A stretch of 64,000 bases of DNA, from contig NW_005195300.1 of the NCBI RefSeq assembly GCF_000372725.1, forward strand, positions 223,816 through 287,815, written 5' to 3'. Each line of letters opens with the position of its first letter. The stretch's first letter is position 1. This document shows positions 51,214-59,720 of this stretch, piece by piece. The notes under the pieces are model-generated. The model did not search any database, was not told the DNA's origin, and saw only the letters and a list, made by a program, of their open reading frames with translations. This DNA is from Emiliania huxleyi CCMP1516. Taxonomy: Eukaryota > Haptophyta > Isochrysidales > Noelaerhabdaceae. Position numbers and translations under genes: made by a program.

Positions 51214-52467
51214 TCAGGGCTGCGCGAGGGCACCCGCCACCCGCTCCTGCAGGCGCGCGTTGCGCGCGGCAAAGTCAGTCTTGCCGACGTTGTCCTGCAC
51301 GCGCGCGGCAAACGCGGTCGCGGACTCCTTGGCCGCCTCCCCGAGCGCCGCCGCCGCGTCGCTGGTGGCTTCGCCGAGGTCCGACGCGTCGACGGCCGGA
51401 AGTACCGACGGCGCCGCAGCCGCGGTGGTGGCTGCGGCGGTGGCGATGCGCGCGACGCCCGCGGCGGTGCGAGACGCGCGCGCGTCGTAGTCGGCGGAGA
51501 GGGAGGCCAGGTTTCGCTCCCCCGCCGCCGCCAGCGCCTCTTTTGCGGCGGCCGCCTTGCCCGCGACGTCCACATCGGGCGCGTCGATGTCTGGAGCCTT
51601 GACCGAGGCGGCGGTGCGGCCGGCAGCGTCCTGCGCCAGCTCGGCCGACCGCGCCGCGACCGCCGCGGCCTTGGCGGCCGCAGCCTGTGCAGAAGAGGCT
51701 GTCGTCTCGGCCAGCTGCGCCGTCGCCTCCCTTGCCGCCTCTGGCGCGGACGCAAGGCTTTCGGTCGCCTCGGCGGCCTTGGCGGCGGCCTTGCTCAGCC
51801 TCGCGGGTGTGTAGGCCGCGTCGCTGCGAAGCTCGTCGAAGGAACGGCCGAGGTTGCCGCGCACTGTCGACGAGGTCGCCGCCGACGTCTCTGCGACGCC
51901 GGCGGAGAGCTTCGCCGTCGCCTCGGCCGTTCGCGCCGCCTTGGCCTCGTAGTCGGTGGAGAGGGAAGCAAGGTTCCGCTCGGCCGCCGCCGCCAGCGCC
52001 TCCTTTGCGGCGGTCGCCTTGGCCGCGACGTCGACAGGGCGCGCCGCACCCGTGATGGAGCCAGCGTCGACCTTTGGCATGTACTGCGCCGCAGATGAGC
52101 TGAGCGCCTCCTTGGTCTGCTGCTGAAGAGCCGCCGCGTCCATCTCCTTCAGCGCCGCCGCCGTCGATTGGATGTCACCGAGCCGCTCTTGAAAGCGCGC
52201 GTTACGCTCCTGGAAGTCGCCCTTCTGGATATTGCTCTGAATGCGTGCGGCAAACGACGAGGCCACGCCTAATGTTGATCTGGATGTGTGCCAAGCACAA
52301 AGGGATGTGCGCCGCAAACCTAGGCCGCAAAGTGAAGCCGCACCGGAAACGTCCGGCGCAGCAAGATCGAGGGCGGTGGCCGGCGACGAGGTCGAGATTG
52401 TCACGATGGCGGCAGCCACGAGCGCAGCAGCTGTGTGGTGTGCACAAGGAGCGAGAGGCAGCCGCAT
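51214..52467 (-). CDS. Secreted or plastid-targeted alanine-rich helical protein
   Basis: From ATG 52467 the open frame encodes about 417 residues with a hydrophobic leader (AAALVAAAIVTISTSSPATA) ending in an AxA-type site. The body is alanine-rich and almost wholly helical, reminiscent of apolipoprotein- or LEA-like repeats. AARIQSNIQKGDFQERNARF near the start matches AARVQDNVGKTDFAARNARL near the end, and KEALAAA(A/G)ERNLASLS occurs twice. A GT-AG intron may lie near the leader (52250-52340), where composition changes and GTTTGCGGCGCAC follows CCTAG. No enzyme motif is seen. Function is unknown; a membrane-surface or stress-protective role would be a guess. Confidence 0.6.
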   Translation of the reverse strand: MRLPLAPCAHHTAAALVAAAIVTISTSSPATALDLAAPDVSGAASLCGLGLRRTSLCAWHTSRSTLGVASSFAARIQSNIQKGDFQERNARFQERLGDIQSTAAALKEMDAAALQQQTKEALSSSAAQYMPKVDAGSITGAARPVDVAAKATAAKEALAAAAERNLASLSTDYEAKAARTAEATAKLSAGVAETSAATSSTVRGNLGRSFDELRSDAAYTPARLSKAAAKAAEATESLASAPEAAREATAQLAETTASSAQAAAAKAAAVAARSAELAQDAAGRTAASVKAPDIDAPDVDVAGKAAAAKEALAAAGERNLASLSADYDARASRTAAGVARIATAAATTAAAAPSVLPAVDASDLGEATSDAAAALGEAAKESATAFAARVQDNVGKTDFAARNARLQERVAGALAQP

Positions 52468-52734
52468 ACAACACACACATCTAATTTACACCGAGGAGGC
52501 CGATGAAGAGAACCAGAAAAAGAAATTTACCGCGCTCCCTCGCACAAAACTGCACGAAAGTGGGACAGCCGCGAGGTGGCATGAAGGTTGCAGCGAGAAG
52601 CGGCGAGAGACTGCGAAAAGAGATACGAGGAGGCAGACTTCCCAGGGTGGGCGACGGCTAGCGCATCACACCCTCCTCTCCTTAAAATCCCTGTGTGGTG
52701 GCGGCGTGCCGTTCTCCCATCCCTCCCTTGGGTT

Positions 52735-53340
52735 GTGTGTTTTCTTTCTTTCTTTTACTGCACGGGACTGGCGCGCACTGGCACTAACACAGGTAAAGAA
52801 TTTTACAACGGAACTCCCTCGCACAACACTGCACGGGACTGGCGCGCACTGGCACTGACACAGGTACACCACTGGAGCCGCCTAAGCGACTCCCGCGAGG
52901 ACGGCGAGGCACTTAGCTCCGTGCACTCGACCGCCCTCGCCGCTGGCAAGCTCATTCACAATCTGCTCTGCGATGGCCGTGTGAAGAACGACTGAGATGC
53001 GCTGCTTCTGCAGCCCCAGCCAGCTCTTGGTGGTCCAAGTCACCTGTCCTCATCGAGGTACTGGGCCCGCGTCAGCTTGTTCTGCAGCACGTTCGCCGCC
53101 CCCCAGAGGATCTCGCCGACCCCCTTCCCAAACCCACCGAACGACTCGAACAGCAGCAGCCGCACGTCGACGTCCTTGTCCTCCCTGGCGTAGCGATACT
53201 CGCCGCCATAGGACGGTATGCGGCGATCGCCGCCCACTACCCTGCCCCCCCTAGTATGCCATCGACCAGTCCCCTGCCCCCTCTCGCCCTTGCTCTTCCT
53301 CTCTCCCTCCATTCCCTCGCCCCCATACCCCTCACACTCG
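52735..53340 (-). mobile_element. Retroelement C-terminal coding end plus 3' tail (fullest copy)
   Basis: In minus-strand order: YAREDKDVDVRLLLFESFGG, KLTRAQYLDED, TWTTKSWLGLQKQRISVVLH, AIAEQIVNELASGEGGRVHG, then GTCGCTTAGGCGGCTCC and two tail units (CCTGTGTCAGTGCCAGTG, TTGTGCGAGGGAGTTCC, TTGTAAAATTCTTT). This links the coding remnants at 15638 and 28830 with the tails scattered through the window. The polymerase region is absent. Confidence 0.65.
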
Positions 53341-53841
53341 CACACTCCCCTCTGAGCTCTCGGTACCACGTTTCGACTTTTGTCGCTTCATCGCGACACG
53401 CTCAGCAGTCGAAGCTGTCTCGTATCGCTGGGAGCCGTAGGTGGGGTCCATCGAAAACGGCCCGCACCCCCTGTTGTCGCGGCTGTCCGTCGCGGCGTCC
53501 GCGGGATACGCGCACAGGACTTTGGCTCTGAGAGGATCGACGACGCTGCCAAACCCCGACGGTAAAACACGATACCCCGTCACGTTCGTCAGGAAACTCG
53601 CAGAGAGGTGGTCCATCGGCTCGTCACATTCCGTCGACCCGTTCCAACTCGCGAGCGCCGTGCACATGATGACCAGGAGGCCACTCCGTGACATGTAGCT
53701 TTCGACGCTCTCGACGGAAGCATCGAAGCGGGCGCCACCCTGAAACGCCGCATTCAACGACGACGACACCGACTCGCATCGACGTTCAGAAGACGCCGCC
53801 ACACCAACACAACAAAACCACCACCAAACCACAAGCTTCAT
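53332..53841 (-). CDS. Small secreted protein, unrecognised
   Basis: ATG 53841 opens 169 residues with a signal peptide (MKLVVWWWFCCVGVAASSER). One N-glycosylation sequon (NGST) and several cysteines follow. FLTNVTGYRVLPSGFGSVVD and AYPADAATDSRDNRGCGPFS have a genuine-protein look, but no family comes to mind. The last few codons lie in sequence shared with the neighbouring retroelement copy, so the natural C-terminus may have been replaced. Upstream is a miniature transposon only 34 bp from the ATG, which may have displaced its promoter. Confidence 0.5.
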   Translation of the reverse strand: MKLVVWWWFCCVGVAASSERRCESVSSSLNAAFQGGARFDASVESVESYMSRSGLLVIMCTALASWNGSTECDEPMDHLSASFLTNVTGYRVLPSGFGSVVDPLRAKVLCAYPADAATDSRDNRGCGPFSMDPTYGSQRYETASTAERVAMKRQKSKRGTESSEGSVRV

Positions 53842-53874
53842 CGGCACGCTTCGACCCACGACTGCTGATTCCGA

Positions 53875-54248
53875 GTTAGAGCTGTTTAACGTTAGGAGCT
53901 GAACAGTGTTGCTAGTGTTAACAGTAACAACAGAACAACAGTGGGGCTCCCCAACAACAGTAGCTAACGTTAGGCCGGCTGAACAACAATAAGGAAGGCC
54001 TGGCAGTGACCCACGACGATCTCCAGCGTCCAGTGCGGGTAATACCCGAAAATACCCGGAAAACCCCAGGTATTTTCGGGGTTTACCCGGGGGTTTTGCC
54101 ATTTTCTGCTTGCTGGCCGCTGAACAACAGTAACAACAGTAACAAACAGTAACAGCATGGGCTGGGGTGAACACTTGAACAACGATAAGGATTTCAGCCA
54201 ACACTAGCGCAACTGTTAGGCCCAAAATTAATGTTAAACAGCTCTAAC
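53875..54248. mobile_element. 374-bp element with 20-bp TIRs
   Basis: GTTAGAGCTGTTTAACGTTA (53875-53894) matches the reverse complement of 54229-54248 with one mismatch. AACAACAGTAAC-type short repeats and an internal hairpin (CCGAAAATACC/GGTATTTTCGG near 54045-54085) lie inside. No ORF. No clean target duplication is visible, though CCGAG lies near both ends. Confidence 0.75.
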
Positions 54249-55147
54249 CCCGAGGGCCCCGCTCTTTCCCGGCAGCGGCGCGCGCGCACACACAAAGACG
54301 CTGCCCCCTCACACCCCGCACCGCACATCACACACCCCTCGTGGCCGTTCTTCAGTCTGCGGCCAGGGCGCGCTGCACCGGGCCGACCTGCGGCCGTCGC
54401 TACGAGCGGCGGGGCTCAACGCGGGGCAGCGCGCCGACGACGTCGAATGCGCCGCCGTGGCATCGCGGCGCCGACACGACCAGGCTCAGAGGATGACCCC
54501 GGGTAAGTGTTCCCGTGCCTCGACAATTGCCGCTGGTAGGCGCGCCGCGCCGAACCATGGCGGGCGCGCCGCGGCCGCGCGCAACCTTCGTCACAATGCC
54601 AACCGCGCGCGGCCGTCGACCGGCAAGCACACGCCTCGACTCGGACACAGTGTTCCGGGGGCAAGGGAGAGGGGCTGGCTCCTAGCCCGAGAGGAGAGCT
54701 TCCGAGACCCACTACAAGACCACGCACGCATCATCCCGCGGCCTGGCGGTCGGCGGGATTGCAATCAGTCTTCGCGTGCCGCCTGTCGTTCGCTCGGGCG
54801 CCTTGGGCGTCGGGGTGGCGAGCAGGGGACGCGGCTCTGAGCGCCCAGCGACGCGTGCCGGATGGAGTCCGGCCGCGGCCGGGTGACTAGGGAAGTTCGC
54901 TCAGGATATGTGTGGCAGTCAGTTTGGCTGAGTGTCTTGTCTTGTGGTTCTGTGTGTCGCTCCTGTGTGACCGTCATCGCCCGTCCTGCGTCCACCCATA
55001 CCGCGTTGGTGTCCCAGTCGTTGGTCGGACTGTGTTTCGCCTCCCCATCAATCAATCAAGCAAACAAGTACCCTTTTTTTGTACGTACTTACTTTTAGCT
55101 TACTAGAAAAGGGAGAGGGGGTTGTGTTCTCTAGGCCCCTAAGGGCC
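54249..55147. other. Intergenic, no supported gene
   Basis: Arginine-rich ORFs at 54231-54840 look like GC by-products. The AT-richer 54900-55100 has TCTTGTCTTGTGG-like simple sequence and no motif. Confidence 0.4.
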
Positions 55148-55351
55148 CTACGCGCGGCGTGAGAGCTCGGAAGCGAGCTTTGCACGGCGATCGAGGATGG
55201 CGCGGTTCACCCCCTTCACCGAAGCGATGGAGATGCGTTCCTCTCTCTTTTGTATAGTCGGCACGGTGCTGCACGTTCCTTCTGGACCGTAGTCGTTCTT
55301 CAACCAATAAGGGTTCCTAATTCCTATCGGGGTTTGCGAAATATTTTTCAC
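55148..55351 (-). CDS. Short lysine/arginine-rich ORF or exon of unknown function
   Basis: Minus frame of up to 67 residues without an early ATG: IGIRNPYWLKNDYGPEGTCS, TVPTIQKREERISIASVKGV, RAILDRRAKLASELSRRA. Base composition is clearly more AT-rich than neighbouring genes and the sequence is not low complexity. It may be a last exon or transferred DNA. Confidence 0.3.
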   Translation of the reverse strand: MKNISQTPIGIRNPYWLKNDYGPEGTCSTVPTIQKREERISIASVKGVNRAILDRRAKLASELSRRA

Positions 55352-55419
55352 TATATATTTGCCTTTTTTATAAGAACGTTTCCCCAGTCCTGGGTGGGGG
55401 GCTTTCTCCGTTCTTAACG

Positions 55420-55530
55420 GAGTCGCTTAGGCGGCTCCGGTGGTGAGCCTGTGTGTGTGCCAGTCCGCGCCAGTCTGCGCCCTTGTCGTGCCAGTGTGCT
55501 GTGAGAGAGGCTTGTATCTTAAGAATTCTT
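55420..55530 (+). mobile_element. Retroelement tail copy, diverged
   Basis: GTCGCTTAGGCGGCTCC, CCTGTGTGTGTGCCAGTCCG, GTGCTGTGAGAGAGG and AGAATTCTTTT follow in family order. Confidence 0.55.
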
Positions 55531-56245
55531 TTGGGGCACAAGAAGGAATCAGAAGAACTTCTGATCTTCAAGCCTCAAACCCTGATACAACTGGTTCAGG
55601 ATTTTTTTAAAGGGTTTGAGCCGCGCGGTGTGACTGTGCCGTCGTGTGCGGCCAACTCTCCACCGCCGAGCACACTGTGAGAACGCTTTGACCACGGTTC
55701 GAGGGAAAAGCCGGTGGCCCGATCGTCGAGACGACTCTGGATGAGCCGGTCAGTGAGACGATCATGCGTGACTTGCGCGAAGGAGCACGAAGAAAGTCCG
55801 TGGGGAGATCGAGCCGAGGCGGGCGGACGGGCGGCGGCGTGTCTGGCGATAGAGGCCCCCCCCCCGCCCCCCCGGCGCCGGCGATCTCTCGCCGAGCACC
55901 CACCGAGCACTCGAGGCGAGGCGCGACCGCGAGCTCTCTCCGTCAGCCGAGGACGAGAGGCAGGGGGGGCGCGCGAGCCGCCCGCGGCGCGGCGCATCCC
56001 TAATTTTATGGCACTGTGACCCATACCCCGCCGCAGCCACGCCACGCGGGCCGGCTTCAACATGCTCCGATCACAAGGGCCACTAAACCCCCGGCCAGCC
56101 GTACAGAGCCCCCGATACTTGCACTTTAAATGCCGTGGGGCTCCTGTCGTTAGACGTGGAGACGCGAGGGTTGCCCCCCCTTGCCCCACCACCTCGTGTG
56201 TGTGGAGAAGTTTACCTTACCTTACCTTACCTTACCCCCGATACC
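55531..56245. other. Intergenic, no supported gene
   Basis: Overlapping arginine-rich ORFs only. GGCTCCTG, AGACG/GAGATGCGAGGGT and CCCCCCTTGCCCCACCAC, followed by TTACCTTACC, recur from 15400-15530 at 56130-56235, so a diverged repeat is shared with the 15.4 kb region. Confidence 0.45.
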
Positions 56246-57679
56246 TTACTGCCCCGGCGCCAAGGCCTCGACCTTCTTGGGCAGCAGCTGGTTTGACAGG
56301 TCCTCTCCGTGGCCTAGGTAGCCGCCGTCGCCCTGGCCCCAGGCAAGGAGGGCGCCACCGGCGGTGAGGGCGAGGCTGTGCGCGTCTCCAGCCGACACAG
56401 CGACAACGCGCTGCCCAGCGAAGGCCTCGACCTTCTTGGGCAGCAACTGGCTCTGCTCGTCGCCGTGGCCCAGCCGGCCATAGGCTCCACCGCCCCAGCT
56501 CCAGACGGCGCCGTCGGCGGCGAGGGCGAGACCATGGTACAGCCCAGCCGACACAGCTATGACGCGCTGGCCAGCCAAGGCCTCCACCTTCTTCGGCAGC
56601 AGCTGGTGCTGCTCGTCGCCGTGGCCCAGCTTGCCAAAACTTCCACCGCCCGAGCTCCAGACGGCGCCGCCGGCGGTGAGGGCGAGGCTGTAGCTATATC
56701 CAGCCGACACAGCGACGACGCGCCGCCCAGCGAAGGCCTCGACCTTCTTCGGCAGCAGCTGGTCCTGCTCGTCGCCGTGGCCTAGCTTGCCAGAGACTCC
56801 ACCGCCCCAGCTCCAGACGGCGCCGTCGGCAGTGATGGCGAGGCTGTGATACATTCCAGCCGACACAGCGATGACGCGCTGGCCAGCCAAGGCCTCCACC
56901 TTCTTCGGCAGCAGCTGGTGCTGCTCGTCGCCGTGGCCCAGCTTGCCAAAACTTCCACCGCCCGAGCTCCAGACGGTGCCGCCGGCGGTGATGGCGAGGC
57001 TGTGCCCGCCTCCAGCTGACACAGCGACGACGCGCTGGTCAGCAAAGGCCTCGACCTTCTTCGGCAGCAGCTGGTTTTGCGCGTCGCCGTGCCCTAACTT
57101 GCCATCGTCTCCATCGCCCCAGCTCCAGACGGCGCCGTCGGCAGTGATGGCGAAGCTGTGCCCATCTCCAGCTGCCACGCTCACGGCGCGCTCTCCCAGC
57201 GGGGAGGGGAGGCGGGTCGGCGTGTTGAGCCGCGTCACGCCCTCGCCGTGGCCGAGCAGCCCTGGATAGTAGGATGGGGTTGAGCCGCACGACGAGAGCC
57301 GCCCCTCGCCGTCAATGAAGAGGCTGTGCCGCTCGCCTGCCGCCGCCCTCGCCGGCGGGTTGGACTCGCACAGCAGCGCCGAATAGCACACCCACCTCAC
57401 GGCGCAGCCCTCGCCCTCTGGCTGCGCCGGCAGCTCGTAGCCGCGCTCTTGCGCCCTCAAGCGGATGCCCTCCACCGCAAGCGAGGCGTGAAAGAGCAGC
57501 GAGACGGCCGCGACGCGAGTGATGTCAACGGGGCCGTCGCAGCGAGAGACGACGCGCACGACGAGGTCCGTGGGGAGGTCGAGGAGGCGGGTGGGCGGCG
57601 GCGTGCTTGGCGAGGGAGCGGCGGTGGCGGCGGGGGCGAGGCGGCGCGAGCGGCGCGAGCGGCGCGGAGGGGTGGACAT
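56246..57679 (-). CDS. F-box protein with RCC1 repeats
   Basis: ATG 57679 opens a single-exon protein of 477 residues. A serine/arginine-rich start is followed by an F-box-like helix set (LLDLPTDLVVRVVSRCDGPV, DITRVAAVSLLFHASLAVEG). Seven RCC1-type repeats follow (VSAGGGHSLAITAGGTVWSS, GKLGHGDEQHQLLPKKVEAL), enough for a seven-bladed propeller. F-box proteins link substrates to SCF ubiquitin ligases, so the propeller may be the recognition module. The repeats are very alike at DNA level, suggesting recent homogenisation. A retroelement tail (57735-57800) lies directly upstream in the same sense. Confidence 0.85.
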   Translation of the reverse strand: MSTPPRRSRRSRRLAPAATAAPSPSTPPPTRLLDLPTDLVVRVVSRCDGPVDITRVAAVSLLFHASLAVEGIRLRAQERGYELPAQPEGEGCAVRWVCYSALLCESNPPARAAAGERHSLFIDGEGRLSSCGSTPSYYPGLLGHGEGVTRLNTPTRLPSPLGERAVSVAAGDGHSFAITADGAVWSWGDGDDGKLGHGDAQNQLLPKKVEAFADQRVVAVSAGGGHSLAITAGGTVWSSGGGSFGKLGHGDEQHQLLPKKVEALAGQRVIAVSAGMYHSLAITADGAVWSWGGGVSGKLGHGDEQDQLLPKKVEAFAGRRVVAVSAGYSYSLALTAGGAVWSSGGGSFGKLGHGDEQHQLLPKKVEALAGQRVIAVSAGLYHGLALAADGAVWSWGGGAYGRLGHGDEQSQLLPKKVEAFAGQRVVAVSAGDAHSLALTAGGALLAWGQGDGGYLGHGEDLSNQLLPKKVEALAPGQ

Positions 57680-57734
57680 CGCGAAAAAAAGAATTCGCAG
57701 ACAGGGAGGGTGGGGAGATATGATTCGGTTGACT

Positions 57735-57800
57735 GATTTCTTCTGACCACGGGACTTGCGCGTACTGGCACTAACACAGATAACCAGAAACAGAATTTTC
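57735..57800 (-). mobile_element. Retroelement tail copy upstream of the RCC1 gene
   Basis: In minus-strand sense: AAAATTCTGTTTCTGG, TGTGTTAGTGCCAGTACGCG, CAAGTCCCGTGG. It is about 60 bases before the start codon at 57679, in the same orientation as the gene. Confidence 0.55.
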
Positions 57801-58058
57801 AGCAACCCTTTCGCCTTTTCCTGGCTCACAAGCTAAAAAATGTCCCCCCCCCCCCCCCCTCCCCCTCCCCGCCATGATCAATAAACACCGAATGATGCGC
57901 AAGACACCCATGAATGGACACACAAATTCTCGACAAGCGTCTCTCGCCGCGCTGAACGTAGCCTCCAACTGCCAGCTTCCAGGGGCGGAGCCGTGTCGTC
58001 GCCTTGCCTTCGCGGCGAGGCGTGCAGTCCACGGCTCCCTGCCACTACCTGGTGCGCG

Positions 58059-59297
58059 CTACACGCTCAAATCCACGGCCTCTGCCGCGGCGCCACGCCT
58101 GAGCCTCAGCCGGGTGGCCTTGAGCAAGTCCACGCCGGCCAGCGGCCGCTCGTCCGCCTCGTCCGCCGGCGCCGCCGCCGCCAGCATCGCCGACGACGGC
58201 GCCTCTGCCACCACCTGACACACCACGGCCCTCACCGCCGCTGCGCGCGACACCGGCCGCAGCCGCCGGCTGAGCTGCGCCAGGTTCGTCTCCGCGCCAA
58301 CCTCGAGCGTCAGCCTCGACGGCGCGGTGCGTGCGCGCCGGCGGCCCTGCGCGGCCGGCTCGCTCTCGGCCTCCTCGCCCCGTTGCGGCGTCGGGGCGCC
58401 AGCCGCTGCCGGACGGGCGATCTCGTCTTTGACGACCTCTTGTGCCACCGCGACGTGCGTCGTCGGCGGCGGCGTTGGCGTCGGCGTCGTCGTCGTCGTC
58501 GTCGTCGGCGGCGGCGGCGCCACCGTGCCGTCAGCGTGCCTCGCCCGATGCTCTTCGAGAGCCTCTGCAAAGCCCGCCGCTCCGCGGACGGTCTGGAGGA
58601 GCTCCCAGACGGGCTTCCCGCCTGCAGGCTGCCCCACCCACCGAACGAGGACCTCATGCCACGCCGAGTCGCTCCCTCGCTCGTCGAGCACCACGTCGAC
58701 TCGCGCCTTGGCCCACGCCTTTCGCCGCCGCTCCATGAGCGGCGCCGGAGGCACGTACGGCGCGCGGCGCGAGGAGGTCTGCGTCAGAGGCAGTACGGCC
58801 GCCATGTCGCCTCCGTCGTTGACCGCGGCGGCAGTCACAGTCGGCGTCTTTGAGGGAGCGACACCGACGGCGGGCTCCGGCGGCGAAGCCCCAGGTGAAG
58901 CGGACGCCGGCAGCCTCGAGTTTGCCTCGTCCTCGTCGGCGCAGTCGACGGCCACGATGGACGGGGTCGAGCCCTTGCACTCTCCGATCCGCAGCGGTGG
59001 TGGCTTAGGCTCTTGCCTCGCCCTCGCCAGGCACGACCAGCAGGTAGCTCGCGAGGGCTGCGACCCAGCGCGAGGCACGGCGCCGTACTTGTTCATGAGG
59101 GCCTTGATCAAGTCCCGCTGAGGCAGTGCAGCCAGCACCTTCTCGGCGTGCGCTTGGGTTGCCTTTGACGGGTCGCGCTGCTGATAGAAGGCCACGAGTG
59201 AGTCGGCTGTCAAGGGCTGATCCTGAGACAGCAGCCGCGCCTCGTCGCGCTTCGAGAGCACCCAGCGAGAGTGTGGCTTGGCGGCAGTCGGCGGCAT
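58059..59297 (-). CDS. Chromodomain-like protein
   Basis: ATG 59297, single exon, 412 residues. Near the N-terminus is a short helical module (DSLVAFYQQRDPSKATQAHA, LIKALMNKYGAVP) of the FY..DP.K...KYG.xP type found in several protist proteins. Two CxxC-like cysteines follow (CWSCL). The middle has a chromodomain-like segment (ARVDVVLDERGSDSAWHEVL, VRWVGQPAGGKPVWELL), with the typical V.VR(W/K)xG..xxxWE pattern. A threonine/proline linker and a basic C-terminal region complete it. A chromatin-binding role is inference; the domain match is moderate and no enzyme domain is present. Confidence 0.6.
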   Translation of the reverse strand: MPPTAAKPHSRWVLSKRDEARLLSQDQPLTADSLVAFYQQRDPSKATQAHAEKVLAALPQRDLIKALMNKYGAVPRAGSQPSRATCWSCLARARQEPKPPPLRIGECKGSTPSIVAVDCADEDEANSRLPASASPGASPPEPAVGVAPSKTPTVTAAAVNDGGDMAAVLPLTQTSSRRAPYVPPAPLMERRRKAWAKARVDVVLDERGSDSAWHEVLVRWVGQPAGGKPVWELLQTVRGAAGFAEALEEHRARHADGTVAPPPPTTTTTTTPTPTPPPTTHVAVAQEVVKDEIARPAAAGAPTPQRGEEAESEPAAQGRRRARTAPSRLTLEVGAETNLAQLSRRLRPVSRAAAVRAVVCQVVAEAPSSAMLAAAAPADEADERPLAGVDLLKATRLRLRRGAAAEAVDLSV

Positions 59298-59407
59298 TGT
59301 CGAGCGGCAAGGCGCGTAGAGGGTGTCCGTCCAAAGCAGAGCACCACGTCGAGGGTTCCCGGGCGTTCGTTTCTTTTTTCATGAACAAAAAAGAAATCGG
59401 CGCATTT

Positions 59408-59720
59408 TTAGGCAAAGACCTCTTGAAAGGCGGACACCTGCTTGGCGATCTCTTCGCGCTCGTCCTTCGTTGGGTTGTCCGAATCGGCCGCGGGCGGCAG
59501 CATATATGCCAAGCTTCAGTATCGCCGCCTGCAGCAGCACGCGCGCCTTGGTCGACGTTAAATTCGAGGCCGCGATGAAGAAGGGCCCAGAGGGGTACGA
59601 GAAGCCGCCAGTGTTGCCGCGCGCGACGCGGCAGACGGGCACCCCCGAGAAAACGGCCTTGAGCAACGCGCCGCCGAGCGCGGCGCTCGTTGAAACACGT
59701 GACGGTCCAGTAACCGAAAG
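59408..59720 (-). pseudogene. L-asparaginase C-terminal fragment with frameshift
   Basis: Minus-strand sequence encodes ALLKAVFSGVPVCRVARGNT, then GPFFIAASNLTSTKARVLLQ and AAILKLG. This matches the end of type II L-asparaginases (pVvr.SR...G ... LxxxKARxLLxxAL). After GGCATATATG (about 59500-59510) the frame shifts and continues DSDNPTKDEREEIAKQVSAF, ending QEVFA and a stop at 59408. The catalytic N-terminal domain is absent upstream. It is a remnant, or the last exon of a gene I cannot see. Confidence 0.55.

Noticed and set aside
53875-54248. Clean CCGAG target-site duplication
   Set aside because: The motif is not directly adjacent to both ends, so a duplication cannot be claimed.
54231-54840. 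Two plus-strand ORFs as retroelement genes
   Set aside because: Arginine-rich composition without any catalytic motif; not distinguishable from GC-rich noise.
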